Positions 45,384 through 60,815 of a DNA stretch of 64,000 nucleotides are shown piece after piece. The DNA lies in assembly GCF_001422885.1 (NCBI RefSeq), contig NZ_LMMZ01000001.1, positions 686,565-750,564 of the forward strand. The letters run 5' to 3'. The position numbers were made by a program, and so were the translations under genes. The notes below the pieces were generated by a model. The model had not been told where the DNA came from and did no database searches. It worked only from the letters and a program-made list of their open reading frames with translations. Source of the stretch: Methylobacterium sp. Leaf104. Its GTDB lineage: Bacteria; Pseudomonadota; Alphaproteobacteria; Rhizobiales; Beijerinckiaceae. Every line of letters begins with the position of its first letter. The first letter of the stretch is position 1.

Positions 45384-45881
45384 TCACGCGCTCCGGAACG
45401 GGCCGTTGAGGCGGACGATCGCCCGGTTCAGGCAGGCGGCGACCCCGACCCAGACGAGGTAGGGCAGCAGGAGGAGGGCAGCCATCCCGTGCACGCGCCC
45501 TGTGACAATGATGAGCACCCCGATCGAGAGCCAGAGGAACAGCACCTCGACGAAGGCCCAGTCGGGACGGCGCAGGCGGAAGAACAGGCCGCTCCAGGCG
45601 ATGTTGAGGACGGCGTTGACCGCGTAGGCGACCACCAGGGCGGTGCGGGCCGACGCACTCGCATCGGCGTTCCAGGCGAGCACGGCCGAGACCGCCGTCA
45701 GCGTGAAGATCGTGGTCCAGACCGGGCCGAAGGCCCAGTCCGGCGGCTTCCAGGCGGGGCGCCGCAGGGCCTGGTACCAGGGTCCGGTGGTGGTCAGGAG
45801 CCCGCCCGCCAGCGCCACGAGGATCGCCGCCACGGCCGCGATGGCGGCCGGTCCCCAGCCCCCCGCTCCGTCGAGGGTCAT
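45384..45881 (-). CDS. tspO: TspO/MBR-family protein
   Basis: 165 residues, five membrane helices. PWYQALRRPAWKPPDWAFGPVWTTIF is the TspO/CrtK signature, followed by NIAWSGLFFRLRRPDWAFVEVLFLW. In Rhodobacter, TspO sits in the outer membrane, binds tetrapyrroles and tunes photosynthesis gene expression in response to oxygen. Its ATG overlaps the bchP stop by 4 nt (ATGA), so it is coupled to bacteriochlorophyll synthesis. The longer upstream frame is a shadow of bchP. Confidence 0.92.
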   Translation of the reverse strand: MTLDGAGGWGPAAIAAVAAILVALAGGLLTTTGPWYQALRRPAWKPPDWAFGPVWTTIFTLTAVSAVLAWNADASASARTALVVAYAVNAVLNIAWSGLFFRLRRPDWAFVEVLFLWLSIGVLIIVTGRVHGMAALLLLPYLVWVGVAACLNRAIVRLNGPFRSA

Positions 45882-47074
45882 GGCGAGACCCAGCGGAACA
45901 GGTGCGCGAGATCCTTGAAGAAGATCCGCGCATGGGCCGCGGGCTTGGCCCGGACCAGCTCCTTGTTCATGTACGAATCCCAGGTCAGCTGCTGCACGTC
46001 GCGGTCCCGGCAGATCGAGACGAAGCGCTCGCGCAGGCCGTCGTTGCGGTACCAGACCGCCTGCATGATCCGCAGAATCAGGAAGACCCGCCCGTGCAGG
46101 CGCATGAAGCTGCGCCGCGCCCCGGCGAGCGCCCGGGCCTGCCCCGTCGCGAGGAAGGTCTGGGCCGCCTCCGCGGCGAGGCGGCCGCCGAGCATGGCGT
46201 AGTAGATGCCTTCGCCCGAGGCCGGGGCCACGATGCCGGCGGCGTCCCCGGTCAGGAGGACGTCGCGGCCGTTGTCCCAGCGGCGCAGGGGCTTCAGGGG
46301 GAGGGGGGCACCCTCGCGCCGGACAGTCTCGCCGCCTTCGAGGCCGGTGGAGGCGCGCAGCGCCCGGATCGCGCCGCGCAGGGAGAAGCCCTTGCGGGCG
46401 CTGCCGGTGCCGATGCTCACCGTGTCCCCGTGCGGGAAGACCCAGGCGTAGAAGTCGGGCGAGAGCTTGCCCTGGTAGTAGACGTCGCAGCGGGTCGCCT
46501 CGACGTCGTGGGGGCCCGCCTCCGGCAGCCGGACGATCTCGTGATAGGCGAAGACCTGCCGCATGGCGGCGTGGCCGGGGATCTCCGCCCGGCCGACGGG
46601 GGAACTCGCCCCATCGGCGCCGATGACGAGCCGCGTCCGCGCCGCGCGGGGAAAGCCGTCCTGGAGGTAGTGCACGTAGGCGCCCTCCGCGTCGCGCTCG
46701 ATGTGGCGGAAGGTGGCGGGCCGGAGCACCGCGCCGGCCGCGGCCGCACGCTCCCGCAGCCACGGGTCGAAGTCGGCCCGGTCGACCATGCCGACGAAGC
46801 CGTCGCCGATCGGCATGTCCACCCGCTTGTCCTTGGGCGAGACCATGCGGGCCGAGCGGATGCGGGCGACAAGGAGATGGTCGGGGATGGCGAAGTCGCG
46901 GATCAGGCGGGGCGGGATCGCGCCGCCGCAGGGCTTGATCCGTCCGGGCTTGTCGAGGAGCAGCACGCGCCGTCCGCTCCGCGCGAGGTCGGTGGCCGCC
47001 GTCGCGCCGGCCGGGCCGCCGCCCACCACCACTACGTCGTAGGTCTCGAGGTCGGTGTCCCGGACGGCAGCCAT
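45878..47074 (-). CDS. bchP: Geranylgeranyl reductase
   Basis: 398 residues. FAD-binding VVVVGGGPAGATAA (14-27) and the second FAD motif DVLLTGDAAGIVAPASGEGI are present, with KPCGGAIPPRLI typical of ChlP/BchP. Reduces the geranylgeranyl tail of bacteriochlorophyll to phytyl. Start at MAAVRDTDLETYDVVVVGGG; an upstream frame to 47326 is a shadow. It begins 4 nt after the upstream transporter stop. Confidence 0.93.
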   Translation of the reverse strand: MAAVRDTDLETYDVVVVGGGPAGATAATDLARSGRRVLLLDKPGRIKPCGGAIPPRLIRDFAIPDHLLVARIRSARMVSPKDKRVDMPIGDGFVGMVDRADFDPWLRERAAAAGAVLRPATFRHIERDAEGAYVHYLQDGFPRAARTRLVIGADGASSPVGRAEIPGHAAMRQVFAYHEIVRLPEAGPHDVEATRCDVYYQGKLSPDFYAWVFPHGDTVSIGTGSARKGFSLRGAIRALRASTGLEGGETVRREGAPLPLKPLRRWDNGRDVLLTGDAAGIVAPASGEGIYYAMLGGRLAAEAAQTFLATGQARALAGARRSFMRLHGRVFLILRIMQAVWYRNDGLRERFVSICRDRDVQQLTWDSYMNKELVRAKPAAHARIFFKDLAHLFRWVSP

Positions 47075-47078
47075 GATC

Positions 47079-48422
47079 TCACCTCGTGGAAAGCGATGCC
47101 TCGAACGACGAAGGGCGGCGCAGGCCCCGCGGCACCTGCGTCGCCGGGGCGTGGGCGATGCGCAGGGCGAGGGCGGCGGCGAGCACGAAGAGCAGCGCCT
47201 CGGCGGCGAACACGCTGGCATAGGCGTCGACGACCCGGGGCGTGACGAGGCGGGCGAGGTCCACCGCGACCGTGCCGAGGAAGCCGCCGGCCCCGAAGGC
47301 CACGCCCTGGGCCGCGCCCCAGACACCCATCCGGGTGCCGCGCTCGGCCTCGCCGCCGGCCCCGGCCAGCGCCATCATCGAGCCGATGGCCGCCACCGCG
47401 AAGATGCCGTTGAACAGGCCGAGGGCGAAGACCGGCACCCGCAGGGGGAAGTCGGCGCCCGCGAGGCCGCCGCCGGCGATGGCGAGGAGCGCGATGCCCG
47501 AGCCGACGCAGCCCAGCGTGGTCCAGACCTTGAGGGAGCCGAGCACCGGACCGCCGATGCCCATGGTGACGCCCGCGACCGTGAGCATGCCGGCGAGCAC
47601 GCCGCCGTGCTGCAGGCCCGCGAGCTTGGTGGTCACCCCCGGCGTCATCGCGAAGACGAGGCCGGCGAAGGGTTCGAGGATCAGTTCCTGCGCGCTGTAG
47701 GCCAGCATCGCCATGAAGATGAAGATCGTGAAGCGCCGGGATTCGGGCTCGGCCCAGACCCGTGCCAGCACCTCGCGAAAGGGGCGCTTCTCGGCCGCGT
47801 CGGTGCCGGCCGACGGGCGCGATGCCGGCTCGACGCCGCGCAGAGCGAGGGCGGCCAGCGTGAACGCGACGAGGGAGACCGTGCCGGAGACCGCGACCAG
47901 CCGTGCGCCCGAGAAGGGATCGAGGAAGTGCCCGGCCAGGGGCGCGGTGATGGCGAAGCCCGCGATCATCATCACCCAGACCACGGTGGCGGCGGCCCCG
48001 CGGCGGCGCGCGTCGACGCCGGTGGCGAGCAGCACCAGCAACGAGGTCCCGGCGGCGCCGGCGCCCATGCCGACGGTGAGAAACGAGAGCACCGCCAGGG
48101 CAAGGCCCGCATTCTGGTGCGTCTCGGCGAGGGCGGTGGCCACGGCGGCGCCGAAGCCCCCCAGCGCCAGGGCCGCCATGCCGCCGATGATCCAGGGCGT
48201 GCGCCGGCCGGTGCGGTCGGAGCCGTAGCCCCAGCGCGGGCGCAGCAGCTGCACCGCGTAGTGCAGGGCGATGAGTCCACCCGGCACGATCGCCGGGAGG
48301 GCGAGTTCCACCACCATCACGCGGTTGATGGTCGAGGTCATGAGGACCACGACGGCGCCGAGCGCGGTCTGCACGAGGCCGAGCCGGACGATGGCGAGCC
48401 AGCCGAAGGACGGGTTCGGCAT
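47079..48422 (-). CDS. PucC-family (BCD) transporter
   Basis: 447 residues, 12 helices. RVMVVELALPAIVPGGLIALHYAVQ, RPRWGYGSDRTGRRTPWIIGG and the AQELILEPFAGLVF motif are those of the Bch2/PucC/LhaA family, a major-facilitator branch associated with assembly of light-harvesting complexes and bacteriochlorophyll delivery. Its position between bchG and bchP matches the Orf428/Bch2 member. Its start codon shares one base with the bchG stop (TGATG). A second member of the family is encoded at 60812-62230. Confidence 0.88.
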   Translation of the reverse strand: MPNPSFGWLAIVRLGLVQTALGAVVVLMTSTINRVMVVELALPAIVPGGLIALHYAVQLLRPRWGYGSDRTGRRTPWIIGGMAALALGGFGAAVATALAETHQNAGLALAVLSFLTVGMGAGAAGTSLLVLLATGVDARRRGAAATVVWVMMIAGFAITAPLAGHFLDPFSGARLVAVSGTVSLVAFTLAALALRGVEPASRPSAGTDAAEKRPFREVLARVWAEPESRRFTIFIFMAMLAYSAQELILEPFAGLVFAMTPGVTTKLAGLQHGGVLAGMLTVAGVTMGIGGPVLGSLKVWTTLGCVGSGIALLAIAGGGLAGADFPLRVPVFALGLFNGIFAVAAIGSMMALAGAGGEAERGTRMGVWGAAQGVAFGAGGFLGTVAVDLARLVTPRVVDAYASVFAAEALLFVLAAALALRIAHAPATQVPRGLRRPSSFEASLSTR

Positions 48423-49306
48423 CACGGACCTCCCTGGACGAGGGGCCGCAGGGCGAAGGCCGCCACCAGCATGCCGAGCACGTAGAGGGTGGTGCCGGTG
48501 CCGTTGTACCAGGCGGCCCGCTCGCGGGGCGCGGCCAGGAGGCGGCGCATCAGGACGAACTGCCCGAGCAGCAGGACGCCGATCACCGTGCCGTGCCAGA
48601 GACGGTTCCAGGCGAACAGGCCGAGGATGACGGCGACCTGCGGCACTGCCATGACGAGGCAGGCGAGGCGGGCGGCGCCCAGGGTGCCGAGCTGCACGGG
48701 CAGGGAGCGGATACCGGTGCGGCCGTCGCCCTCCACCGACTTGAAGTCGTTGAGGGTCATGATGCCGTGGGCACCGACCGAGTAGAGCAGCGCCACGAGG
48801 AGCACCCGCCAGTCCGGAACGGCGGCCGCCATCACGGCGGCCCCGGTGAACCAGGGCAGGCCCTCGTAGCAGAGCGCGACCGCCGTGTTGCCCCACCAGC
48901 CGTTGCGCTTCAGGCGCAGCGGCGGCGCGCTGTAGATCCAGGCCAGAACCAGGCCGAAGAGGGCGGCGCCGAGAATCCACGGCCCCAGGGCCGCGGCGAC
49001 GAGGAGAGACAGGAGGGTCCAGCCGAAGGCGACGTAGAGGCCCCATCGCCCCGGCATGCGGCCGGAGGGTATCGGCCGGTGCGGCTCGTTGATCGCGTCG
49101 ACGTGGCGATCGTACCAGTCGTTGACCGCCTGCGAGGTGGCGCAGACCAGGGGACCGGCCAGGATCACGCCGGCGGCGATGACCGGCCATTGTCCGGAGG
49201 GCGAGGCCCCGGAGGAGACGACGCCGCAGGTGAAGGCCCACATCGGCGCGAACCATGTGATCGGCTTCAGAAGCTCGACGAGGGCGCTGGGTGCAGGCGT
49301 TGCCAT
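48422..49306 (-). CDS. bchG: Bacteriochlorophyll synthase
   Basis: 294-residue UbiA-family prenyltransferase with about nine helices. The first Asp-rich motif is NDWYDRHVDAINEPHRPIPSGR (62-83) and the second AHGIMTLNDFKSVEGDGRTGIRSLP, both diagnostic of ChlG/BchG. Esterifies bacteriochlorophyllide with geranylgeranyl diphosphate. The ATG has no Shine-Dalgarno in the 20 nt before it, and a PpsR-type site and TTGACA box lie 32-49 nt upstream, so the transcript may have almost no leader. Confidence 0.94.
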   Translation of the reverse strand: MATPAPSALVELLKPITWFAPMWAFTCGVVSSGASPSGQWPVIAAGVILAGPLVCATSQAVNDWYDRHVDAINEPHRPIPSGRMPGRWGLYVAFGWTLLSLLVAAALGPWILGAALFGLVLAWIYSAPPLRLKRNGWWGNTAVALCYEGLPWFTGAAVMAAAVPDWRVLLVALLYSVGAHGIMTLNDFKSVEGDGRTGIRSLPVQLGTLGAARLACLVMAVPQVAVILGLFAWNRLWHGTVIGVLLLGQFVLMRRLLAAPRERAAWYNGTGTTLYVLGMLVAAFALRPLVQGGP

Positions 49307-49313
49307 GGAGACG

Positions 49314-49343
49314 ACGCTAGATTTTCACACCCGCGAGTGTCAA
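49314..49343 (-). promoter_or_regulatory. Candidate bchG promoter
   Basis: Minus-strand TTGACA (49343-49338) with TAGCGT (49319-49314) 18 nt further. The transcription start would fall at or next to the bchG start codon (49306). The 11-nt string CTTGACACTCG is shared with the bchF promoter in the same orientation relative to the gene. Confidence 0.4.
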
Positions 49344-49355
49344 GTTTGATTTACA
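49338..49355. promoter_or_regulatory. PpsR/CrtJ-type operator upstream of bchG
   Basis: TGT-N12-ACA (TGTCAAGTTTGATTTACA), exactly the spacing known for PpsR/CrtJ operators. Read on the minus strand it ends in TTGACA, the -35 box of the candidate bchG promoter, so binding would block RNA polymerase. A flanking ACAC-N6-GTGT (49327-49340) overlaps it. Confidence 0.7.
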
Positions 49356-49439
49356 ACATTGTCGTGAGCCGGGACGGTCCGGGAAATATATTGCCGATCG
49401 GGAAGGGGGTCGGCGCGTCGCGCACCCACCTGCGAAGCG

Positions 49440-50885
49440 TCACGCCTCGTCGGTGACGTCCCGTGCGTCGAGGTCGCCGATGCCGTAGCGATGCATCTTG
49501 GCGTAGAGGCCCTGCCGGCTCAGGCCGAGCATCTCGGCGGCCGAGGCGCGGTTGTCGCGGGTGATCCGCAGGGCGGCCTCGATGCAGAGACGCTCGATGA
49601 GATCGGTCGATTCGCGCACGAGGTTCTTCATCGAGACGCGCCCGACGAGCTCGGTCATCTGCTCGACCGACCGAGGCAACTCGCGGCCGCCGGACACGGC
49701 CGCCGCCCGCCGGGGGGTGGCGCGAAGGGTGAAGCCGATGCAGGGCTGACTGCCGCCCGTCACCGAGACGGCGGCCACCTCCACGTCCTCGAGATTGCCG
49801 TAGGCCCCACGGATGTGTGTCGGGAAGTGGCGGACGGAGCCGTGCTGGACCAGCGTCGCGAACAGGGCCGCGGCCTCCGATTCCTCGCGCCCGATCCAGT
49901 TGTCCAGCGGCTGGCCGCGAACCTGCTCCTCGGTCGCGAGCTGCACCAGATCGAGGAAGGCCGGGTTGGCCATGAGCACGCGCCGGGACTGGTCGGTGAC
50001 GACGAAGCCCTCCGGCAGGTTCCGGAGGACATCGAGGGCGCCGGCACCGGTGCGGGCCGCACCGGTCTCCACCGGCTCCGGCGAGGCGAGGCGCAGGAGG
50101 ATGCTGGTGGCGTTCTCCTGACGGAACAGCGAGGCGGAAACCCGCACCGCGCCGCGCCCGTGCCCGAGCTTGGCTTCGAGGTCGGCGGCCTGCCCGGTCA
50201 CCCGGAGGCCCGCGAACAGCGCTTCGAGGTCGCGGGCGCCGACCGCGTCGAACAGGTCGACGGCGTCCTGACCGACGATCCGCTTCTCGGCGCGTCCGAT
50301 GAGGCGGGAGGCGGCCGGGTTCACCTCGGTGACCCGCCGCGTCGCGGCGTCGACCACGAGGACAGGCTCCGATCCGAGCTGGAACAACAGGCGGTAGCGG
50401 GTCTCGGCCCCGCGCATGCGCAGGTAATCGCGCTCCAGCGCCTGCTGGGTCTCCGCCAGGGTCCGCTGCAGCGACGCCATCGCGCGCAGGTTTCGGCCGA
50501 GGACGAGGATCTGCCCGTCCTTCGCCAGCCGCATCGCGGCGTAGCGGACGGGCAGGTCGGTGCCGGTCGGTGAGACGTGGTTGACCTGGCGCCAGCGCGT
50601 GACCGCGTTGGGGGCGGCATCCTTGAGGAGGGCGGCGATCTTCGGGCGGCTCTCGACCGTCACCGTGTCGACCCAGGGCCGGCCCAGCCAGGTCTCGCAG
50701 CCCTCATCCGCCAGGTCGGCGCTGCCGAAGGTCGCTTCCCGGATCACACCTTCGCCGTCGATGACCAGGGACAGGTCCGTCGCGGCAGCCACCAGCAAGC
50801 CCGCCGCTTGCGCGTCGAGGGGGCCGAGTGACTTTTGAAGCGCCGCGAGCGCGTGGCTCGTGGCAGGAAGCGCCAGGCTGGTCAC
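49440..50885 (-). CDS. ppsR: Photosynthesis repressor PpsR/CrtJ
   Basis: 481 residues. N-terminal domain (about 20-145), a Q-linker helix (about 145-165), PAS domain 1 (about 165-280, LFQLGSEPVLVVDAATRRVTEVNPAA), PAS domain 2 (about 285-400, LRNLPEGFVVTDQSRRVLMANPAF) and a C-terminal Fis-type helix-turn-helix (RASAAEMLGLSRQGLYAKMHRYGI). Cys434 sits just before the HTH, as does the redox cysteine of Rhodobacter PpsR. Represses bch/crt/puc genes under oxygen. It lies 133 nt upstream of bchG and 71 nt downstream of ppaA. Confidence 0.93.
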   Translation of the reverse strand: MTSLALPATSHALAALQKSLGPLDAQAAGLLVAAATDLSLVIDGEGVIREATFGSADLADEGCETWLGRPWVDTVTVESRPKIAALLKDAAPNAVTRWRQVNHVSPTGTDLPVRYAAMRLAKDGQILVLGRNLRAMASLQRTLAETQQALERDYLRMRGAETRYRLLFQLGSEPVLVVDAATRRVTEVNPAASRLIGRAEKRIVGQDAVDLFDAVGARDLEALFAGLRVTGQAADLEAKLGHGRGAVRVSASLFRQENATSILLRLASPEPVETGAARTGAGALDVLRNLPEGFVVTDQSRRVLMANPAFLDLVQLATEEQVRGQPLDNWIGREESEAAALFATLVQHGSVRHFPTHIRGAYGNLEDVEVAAVSVTGGSQPCIGFTLRATPRRAAAVSGGRELPRSVEQMTELVGRVSMKNLVRESTDLIERLCIEAALRITRDNRASAAEMLGLSRQGLYAKMHRYGIGDLDARDVTDEA

Positions 50886-50956
50886 GGGTCACCACGTCTG
50901 GATGTGGTCGGGCAGGTCGGATCGGGAAGGGAGGCTAACTCGATCGGGTACGTCTT

Positions 50957-51841
50957 TCAGCAGGGTCTGACGGGCAGATCAAGCAGGCATTCTGCGACGG
51001 ACAGGGCCGAGCGGGCGTCGCCCGCGCTCGCGTCGGCGCCGACGCGCCGGAAGCTGTCGGGATTCGCCGCGAAGGCTGGACCTCCAACCATCACCCGAAG
51101 CGCATCGTTCCGGGAATTTCGGCGCAACGCCGCCACGGTCTCGATCATGGTCGGGAACAGGGTCTCGCAGGCGAGGGACAGGCCGACGATGTCGAACCAT
51201 TCCTCGCGGATGCACCGGAGGCTGTCCTCCTCCGGCTGCGAGACCGTGCAGGTGACGGACCAGCCGGCCTCGCGGAAGAACTGCTCCACGACCGTCAGGC
51301 CAAACCTGTGGGAATCTCCGGGGCAGGGCAGCAGCAGGATCTTCCGGTTGACGGGCGGGGCTTCCGGCTCGTTGCGGAAACGGCTGGTGACCTCCCGCAT
51401 GATCCGCTGAAGCCGGCCCATCGCGCGCGTGACCTCGACGAAGTCGCAGAGGTCCTCCTCCCACAGGGTGCCGAGGTGGCGGGCGGTCGGCGCCAGGAGA
51501 TCGAGGAGAAGGCTGTCGGTCCCGAGGCCGCTCGCCAGGAGATCGGCGAGCCGATTCTCAAGGTCGTCGCCGGCCGGATCGAGCATGAGGGCCGTGAAGG
51601 CCGCGATCTGCTCCTCGCTCGGCAGCACGTCCGTGGGCGCGGGAGCCGGTTCGATCCGGTGGGCGAGCATCAGGCGCGGAATGATCTCGGATTCGACGAC
51701 GCGCGCGAGGTCCCGCTGCAGGCGGATCGCCTGCCCGAACACCGCGAGCTGCGCACTGATCCCAGCCTCGCACAGGTCCGCGACATCCCGGCTGGATGGT
51801 TCGTAGCGCAAGCGATCACCGAATTGCCTCACATCATCCAT
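50957..51841 (-). CDS. ppaA: PpaA/AerR-type cobalamin-binding antirepressor
   Basis: 294 residues from an ATG with a strong GGGAGGG site. The C-terminal half is a B12-binding Rossmann domain: DSHRFG (176-181) is the DxHxxG motif whose His178 would ligate cobalt, and VGLSLACETLFPTM and VMVGGPAF follow. The N-terminal half is helical (LAPTARHLGTLWEEDLCDFVEVT). AerR/PpaA binds CrtJ/PpsR in response to light and oxygen; the next gene is ppsR. Divergent from bchF. Confidence 0.9.
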   Translation of the reverse strand: MDDVRQFGDRLRYEPSSRDVADLCEAGISAQLAVFGQAIRLQRDLARVVESEIIPRLMLAHRIEPAPAPTDVLPSEEQIAAFTALMLDPAGDDLENRLADLLASGLGTDSLLLDLLAPTARHLGTLWEEDLCDFVEVTRAMGRLQRIMREVTSRFRNEPEAPPVNRKILLLPCPGDSHRFGLTVVEQFFREAGWSVTCTVSQPEEDSLRCIREEWFDIVGLSLACETLFPTMIETVAALRRNSRNDALRVMVGGPAFAANPDSFRRVGADASAGDARSALSVAECLLDLPVRPC

Positions 51842-52034
51842 TGGTCCCTCCCAATGTGGCTGACGGCTTTGTGTCGGTTCGATCTTGCGCGTCGAATTCC
51901 GGGACGTCTGAGCACACGCCTCAGTACCCCGGCGCCGGGGAGGGACAGCTTTGCCGGTCCCTGCAATGAAGCTGCACGATACGCTCGAAATGCGCTTTAT
52001 CAATACGACGACTATAACTATTTTGCATTCAATC

Positions 52035-52068
52035 TGTCATCAGCTTTTGACGTAAAGCTGGCTTGACA
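52035..52068. promoter_or_regulatory. Two overlapping PpsR near-sites upstream of bchF
   Basis: TGTC-N10-GACG (52035-52052) and CGT-N12-ACA (52051-52068) each miss the TGT-N12-ACA consensus by one base and share the CG between them; the second ends in the TTGACA box. Paired adjacent sites are usual for PpsR. Confidence 0.45.
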
Positions 52069-52091
52069 CTCGTGGACCGCCTTCCTAACCT
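52063..52091 (+). promoter_or_regulatory. Candidate bchF promoter
   Basis: TTGACA (52063-52068) and TAACCT (52086-52091) with 17-nt spacing, about 60 nt before the bchF ATG. The -35 box lies inside the second PpsR near-site. Confidence 0.6.
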
Positions 52092-52149
52092 CCCTTCAAC
52101 GAGACCCGGCGACCTGGTCGCAAGGGGCTCCGAAAGGGGGGCGGACAGC

Positions 52150-53942
<1,793 letters not shown>

Positions 53943-53946
53943 CGCG

Positions 53947-55498
53947 ATGCAGCTCACGCTCTGGACCTACGAGGGGCCTCCGCATATCGGGGCCATGCGG
54001 ATCGCCACCGCGATGAAGGGCCTGCACTACGTGCTGCACGCCCCGCAGGGCGACACCTACGCCGACCTGCTCTTCACCATGATCGAGCGGCGCGACGCCC
54101 GCCCGCCGGTGACCTATACCACCTTCCAGGCCCGCGACCTCGGCGCCGACACCGCCGCGATCTTCCAGGATGCCGTGGCGCAGGCCTACGAGCGCTTCCG
54201 CCCGGACGCGATGATCGTCGGCGCCTCCTGCACCGCCGAACTGATCCAGGACGATCCGGGCGGCCTCGCCCGCGCCCTCGACCTGCCGATCCCGGTGATT
54301 CCCCTGGAGCTCCCGGCCTACCAGAAGAAAGAGAACTGGGGCGCCTCGGAGACCTTCTACCGGCTGGTCCGGGCGCTCGCCGGCGGCACGCCGACGCCCC
54401 GCACGGAGCGCCGCCCCCTCTGCAACGTCCTCGGCCCGACGGCCCTGGGCTTCCGCCACCGCGACGACCTCGTCGAGATCACCAAGATCCTCGGGGGCCT
54501 CGGCATCGACGTGAACGTGATCGCCCCGCTCGGCGCGACCCCGGCCGATCTCGGACGCCTCGGCGCGGCCGACTTCAACGTCGTGCTCTATCCGGAGATC
54601 GCCCGCGCCGCCGGCCTGCACCTCCAGAAGACCTTCGGACAGCCGATGGTCGAGACCGTCCCGATCGGCGTCCGGGCCACCCTCCGCTTCGTCGAGGAGG
54701 TGTCCGCCGCCGCAGGGGTCGACCCGGCGCCGGTGCTCGACGGCGCGCCCTCGCGCCTGCCCTGGTACTCGCGCTCGGTCGATTCGACCTACCTCACCGA
54801 CAAGCGCGTCTTCATCTTCGGCGACGCCACCCACGCGCTGGCCGCCGCCCGGATCGCCGCCACCGAGCTCGGCTTCCGGGTGGTGGGTCTCGGCACCTAC
54901 ACCCGGGAATTCGCCCGCGAAGTCCGGGCCGAGGCCGCGCTCCACGGCATCGAGGCCACGATCACGGACGATTACCTCGACGTGGAAGCCGCCATCCAGG
55001 CCGCCCAGCCGGAACTGGTGCTCGGCACGCAGATGGAACGCCACATCGCCAAGCGCCTGGGGCTGCCCTGCGCGGTGATCTCGTCCCCGATCCATGTCCA
55101 GGATTTTCCCGCCCGGCACTCGCCGCAGATGGGGTTCGAGGGCGCCAACGTCCTGTTCGACACCTGGGTCCATCCCCTGATGATGGGCCTGGAAGAGCAC
55201 CTGCTCGGCATGTTCCGCGAGGATGTCGAGTTCCACGGCGCGGCCGCGCCCTCGCACCTGCCCCGGCACGGCACCGAGGCGGTCGCGGTCGCCGGAGAGG
55301 CGCCCGGCCCGGCTGAACCACCCGTCGCCGCCGATGCCCTTTCCGCTCCGGCCGGACCGATCATCCTCACCTGGGCCACGGAGGCCGAGAAGGAACTCAA
55401 GAAGATCCCGTTCTTCGTGCGGGGCAAAGCCCGCGCGAACACCGAGCGCTTCGCGCGGGAACGCGCCCTGCCGCTCATCACTCTCGAGACCCTGTACG

Positions 55499-55524
<26 letters not shown>
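53947..55524 (+). CDS. bchB: Dark-operative protochlorophyllide reductase, subunit B
   Basis: 525 residues. Asp36 ([12 protein letters not shown]), the unusual aspartate cluster ligand of BchB, and a Cys96 ([12 protein letters not shown]) are present. The C-terminal ~50 residues ([28 protein letters not shown] region) form the light-independent reductase C-terminal domain. The bchH start lies within its last 26 nt. Confidence 0.95.
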
Positions 55525-60099
<4,575 letters not shown>

Positions 60100-60113
60100 G
60101 CGGGCGCCGCACC

Positions 60114-60815
60114 ATGACCTCGCACAGCTACGCCGCCCGCCGCTCCCAGCTCACCACCTACTTCGACCGCACCGCCGTCGAGGCCTGGGCGCGCCTGACC
60201 TCGGACGCGCCGGTCTCGAAGATCCGCGCCACCGTGCGGGCCGGGCGCGACGCCATGCGGGCCAACCTCCTGTCCTGGCTTCCCGCCGACCTCACGGGCA
60301 GGCGCCTGCTCGATGCCGGCTGCGGCACCGGAGCGCTCAGCCTGGAGGCCGCCCGCCGCGGCGCCGAGGTCGTCGCCATCGACGTCTCGCCGACGCTGAT
60401 CGGGCTCGCGCGGGAGCGCACCACCCTGTCGGGGCCGGGGCGCATCGACTTCCGGGTCGGCGACATGCTCGATCCCGCCCTCGGCCGCTTCGACGTAGTC
60501 GTCGCGATGGATTCGCTGATCCACTACGCCACGCCCGACATCGTCCAGGCCCTGGCGGCCCTGGCGGCGCGGACCGATGACGGGATCCTGTTCACGGTGG
60601 CGCCGCGCACGCCGCTCCTCACCCTGATGCACATGGCCGGCCGGGCCTTCCCACGCGGCGACAGGGCGCCCGCCATCGTCCCCGTCGGCGAGGCGGATCT
60701 GCGCCGGCGCGTGGCCGCGGAGCCGGCCCTGGCCGATATCCGGATCGGCCGCGCACACCGGGTGAACAGCGGATTCTACCTGTCCCAGGCCTTCGAACTC
60801 CGGCGGGCGCCATGA
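60114..60815 (+). CDS. bchM: Magnesium protoporphyrin IX methyltransferase
   Basis: 233 residues. SAM motif I is LLDAGCGTGALSLEAARRG (65 onward), and the N-terminal TYFDRTAVEAWARLTSDAPVS and C-terminal RAHRVNSGFYLSQAFELRR are typical of BchM, which methylates Mg-protoporphyrin. Its stop overlaps the lhaA start (ATGA). Confidence 0.94.
   Translation: MTSHSYAARRSQLTTYFDRTAVEAWARLTSDAPVSKIRATVRAGRDAMRANLLSWLPADLTGRRLLDAGCGTGALSLEAARRGAEVVAIDVSPTLIGLARERTTLSGPGRIDFRVGDMLDPALGRFDVVVAMDSLIHYATPDIVQALAALAARTDDGILFTVAPRTPLLTLMHMAGRAFPRGDRAPAIVPVGEADLRRRVAAEPALADIRIGRAHRVNSGFYLSQAFELRRAP

Larger units (their letters stand above)
51842..52149. other. ppaA-bchF divergent control region
   Basis: 308 nt with two divergent promoters. 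About 51990-52040 is unusually AT-rich for this genome (e.g. GACTATAACTATTTTGC). Two PpsR near-sites and a TTGACA-17-TAACCT promoter occur at its bchF end (listed separately). No gene. Confidence 0.6.

Noticed and set aside
49327-49340. ACAC-N6-GTGT as a separate operator
   Set aside because: It overlaps the PpsR site and has no independent support, so it is mentioned only as a flanking symmetry.
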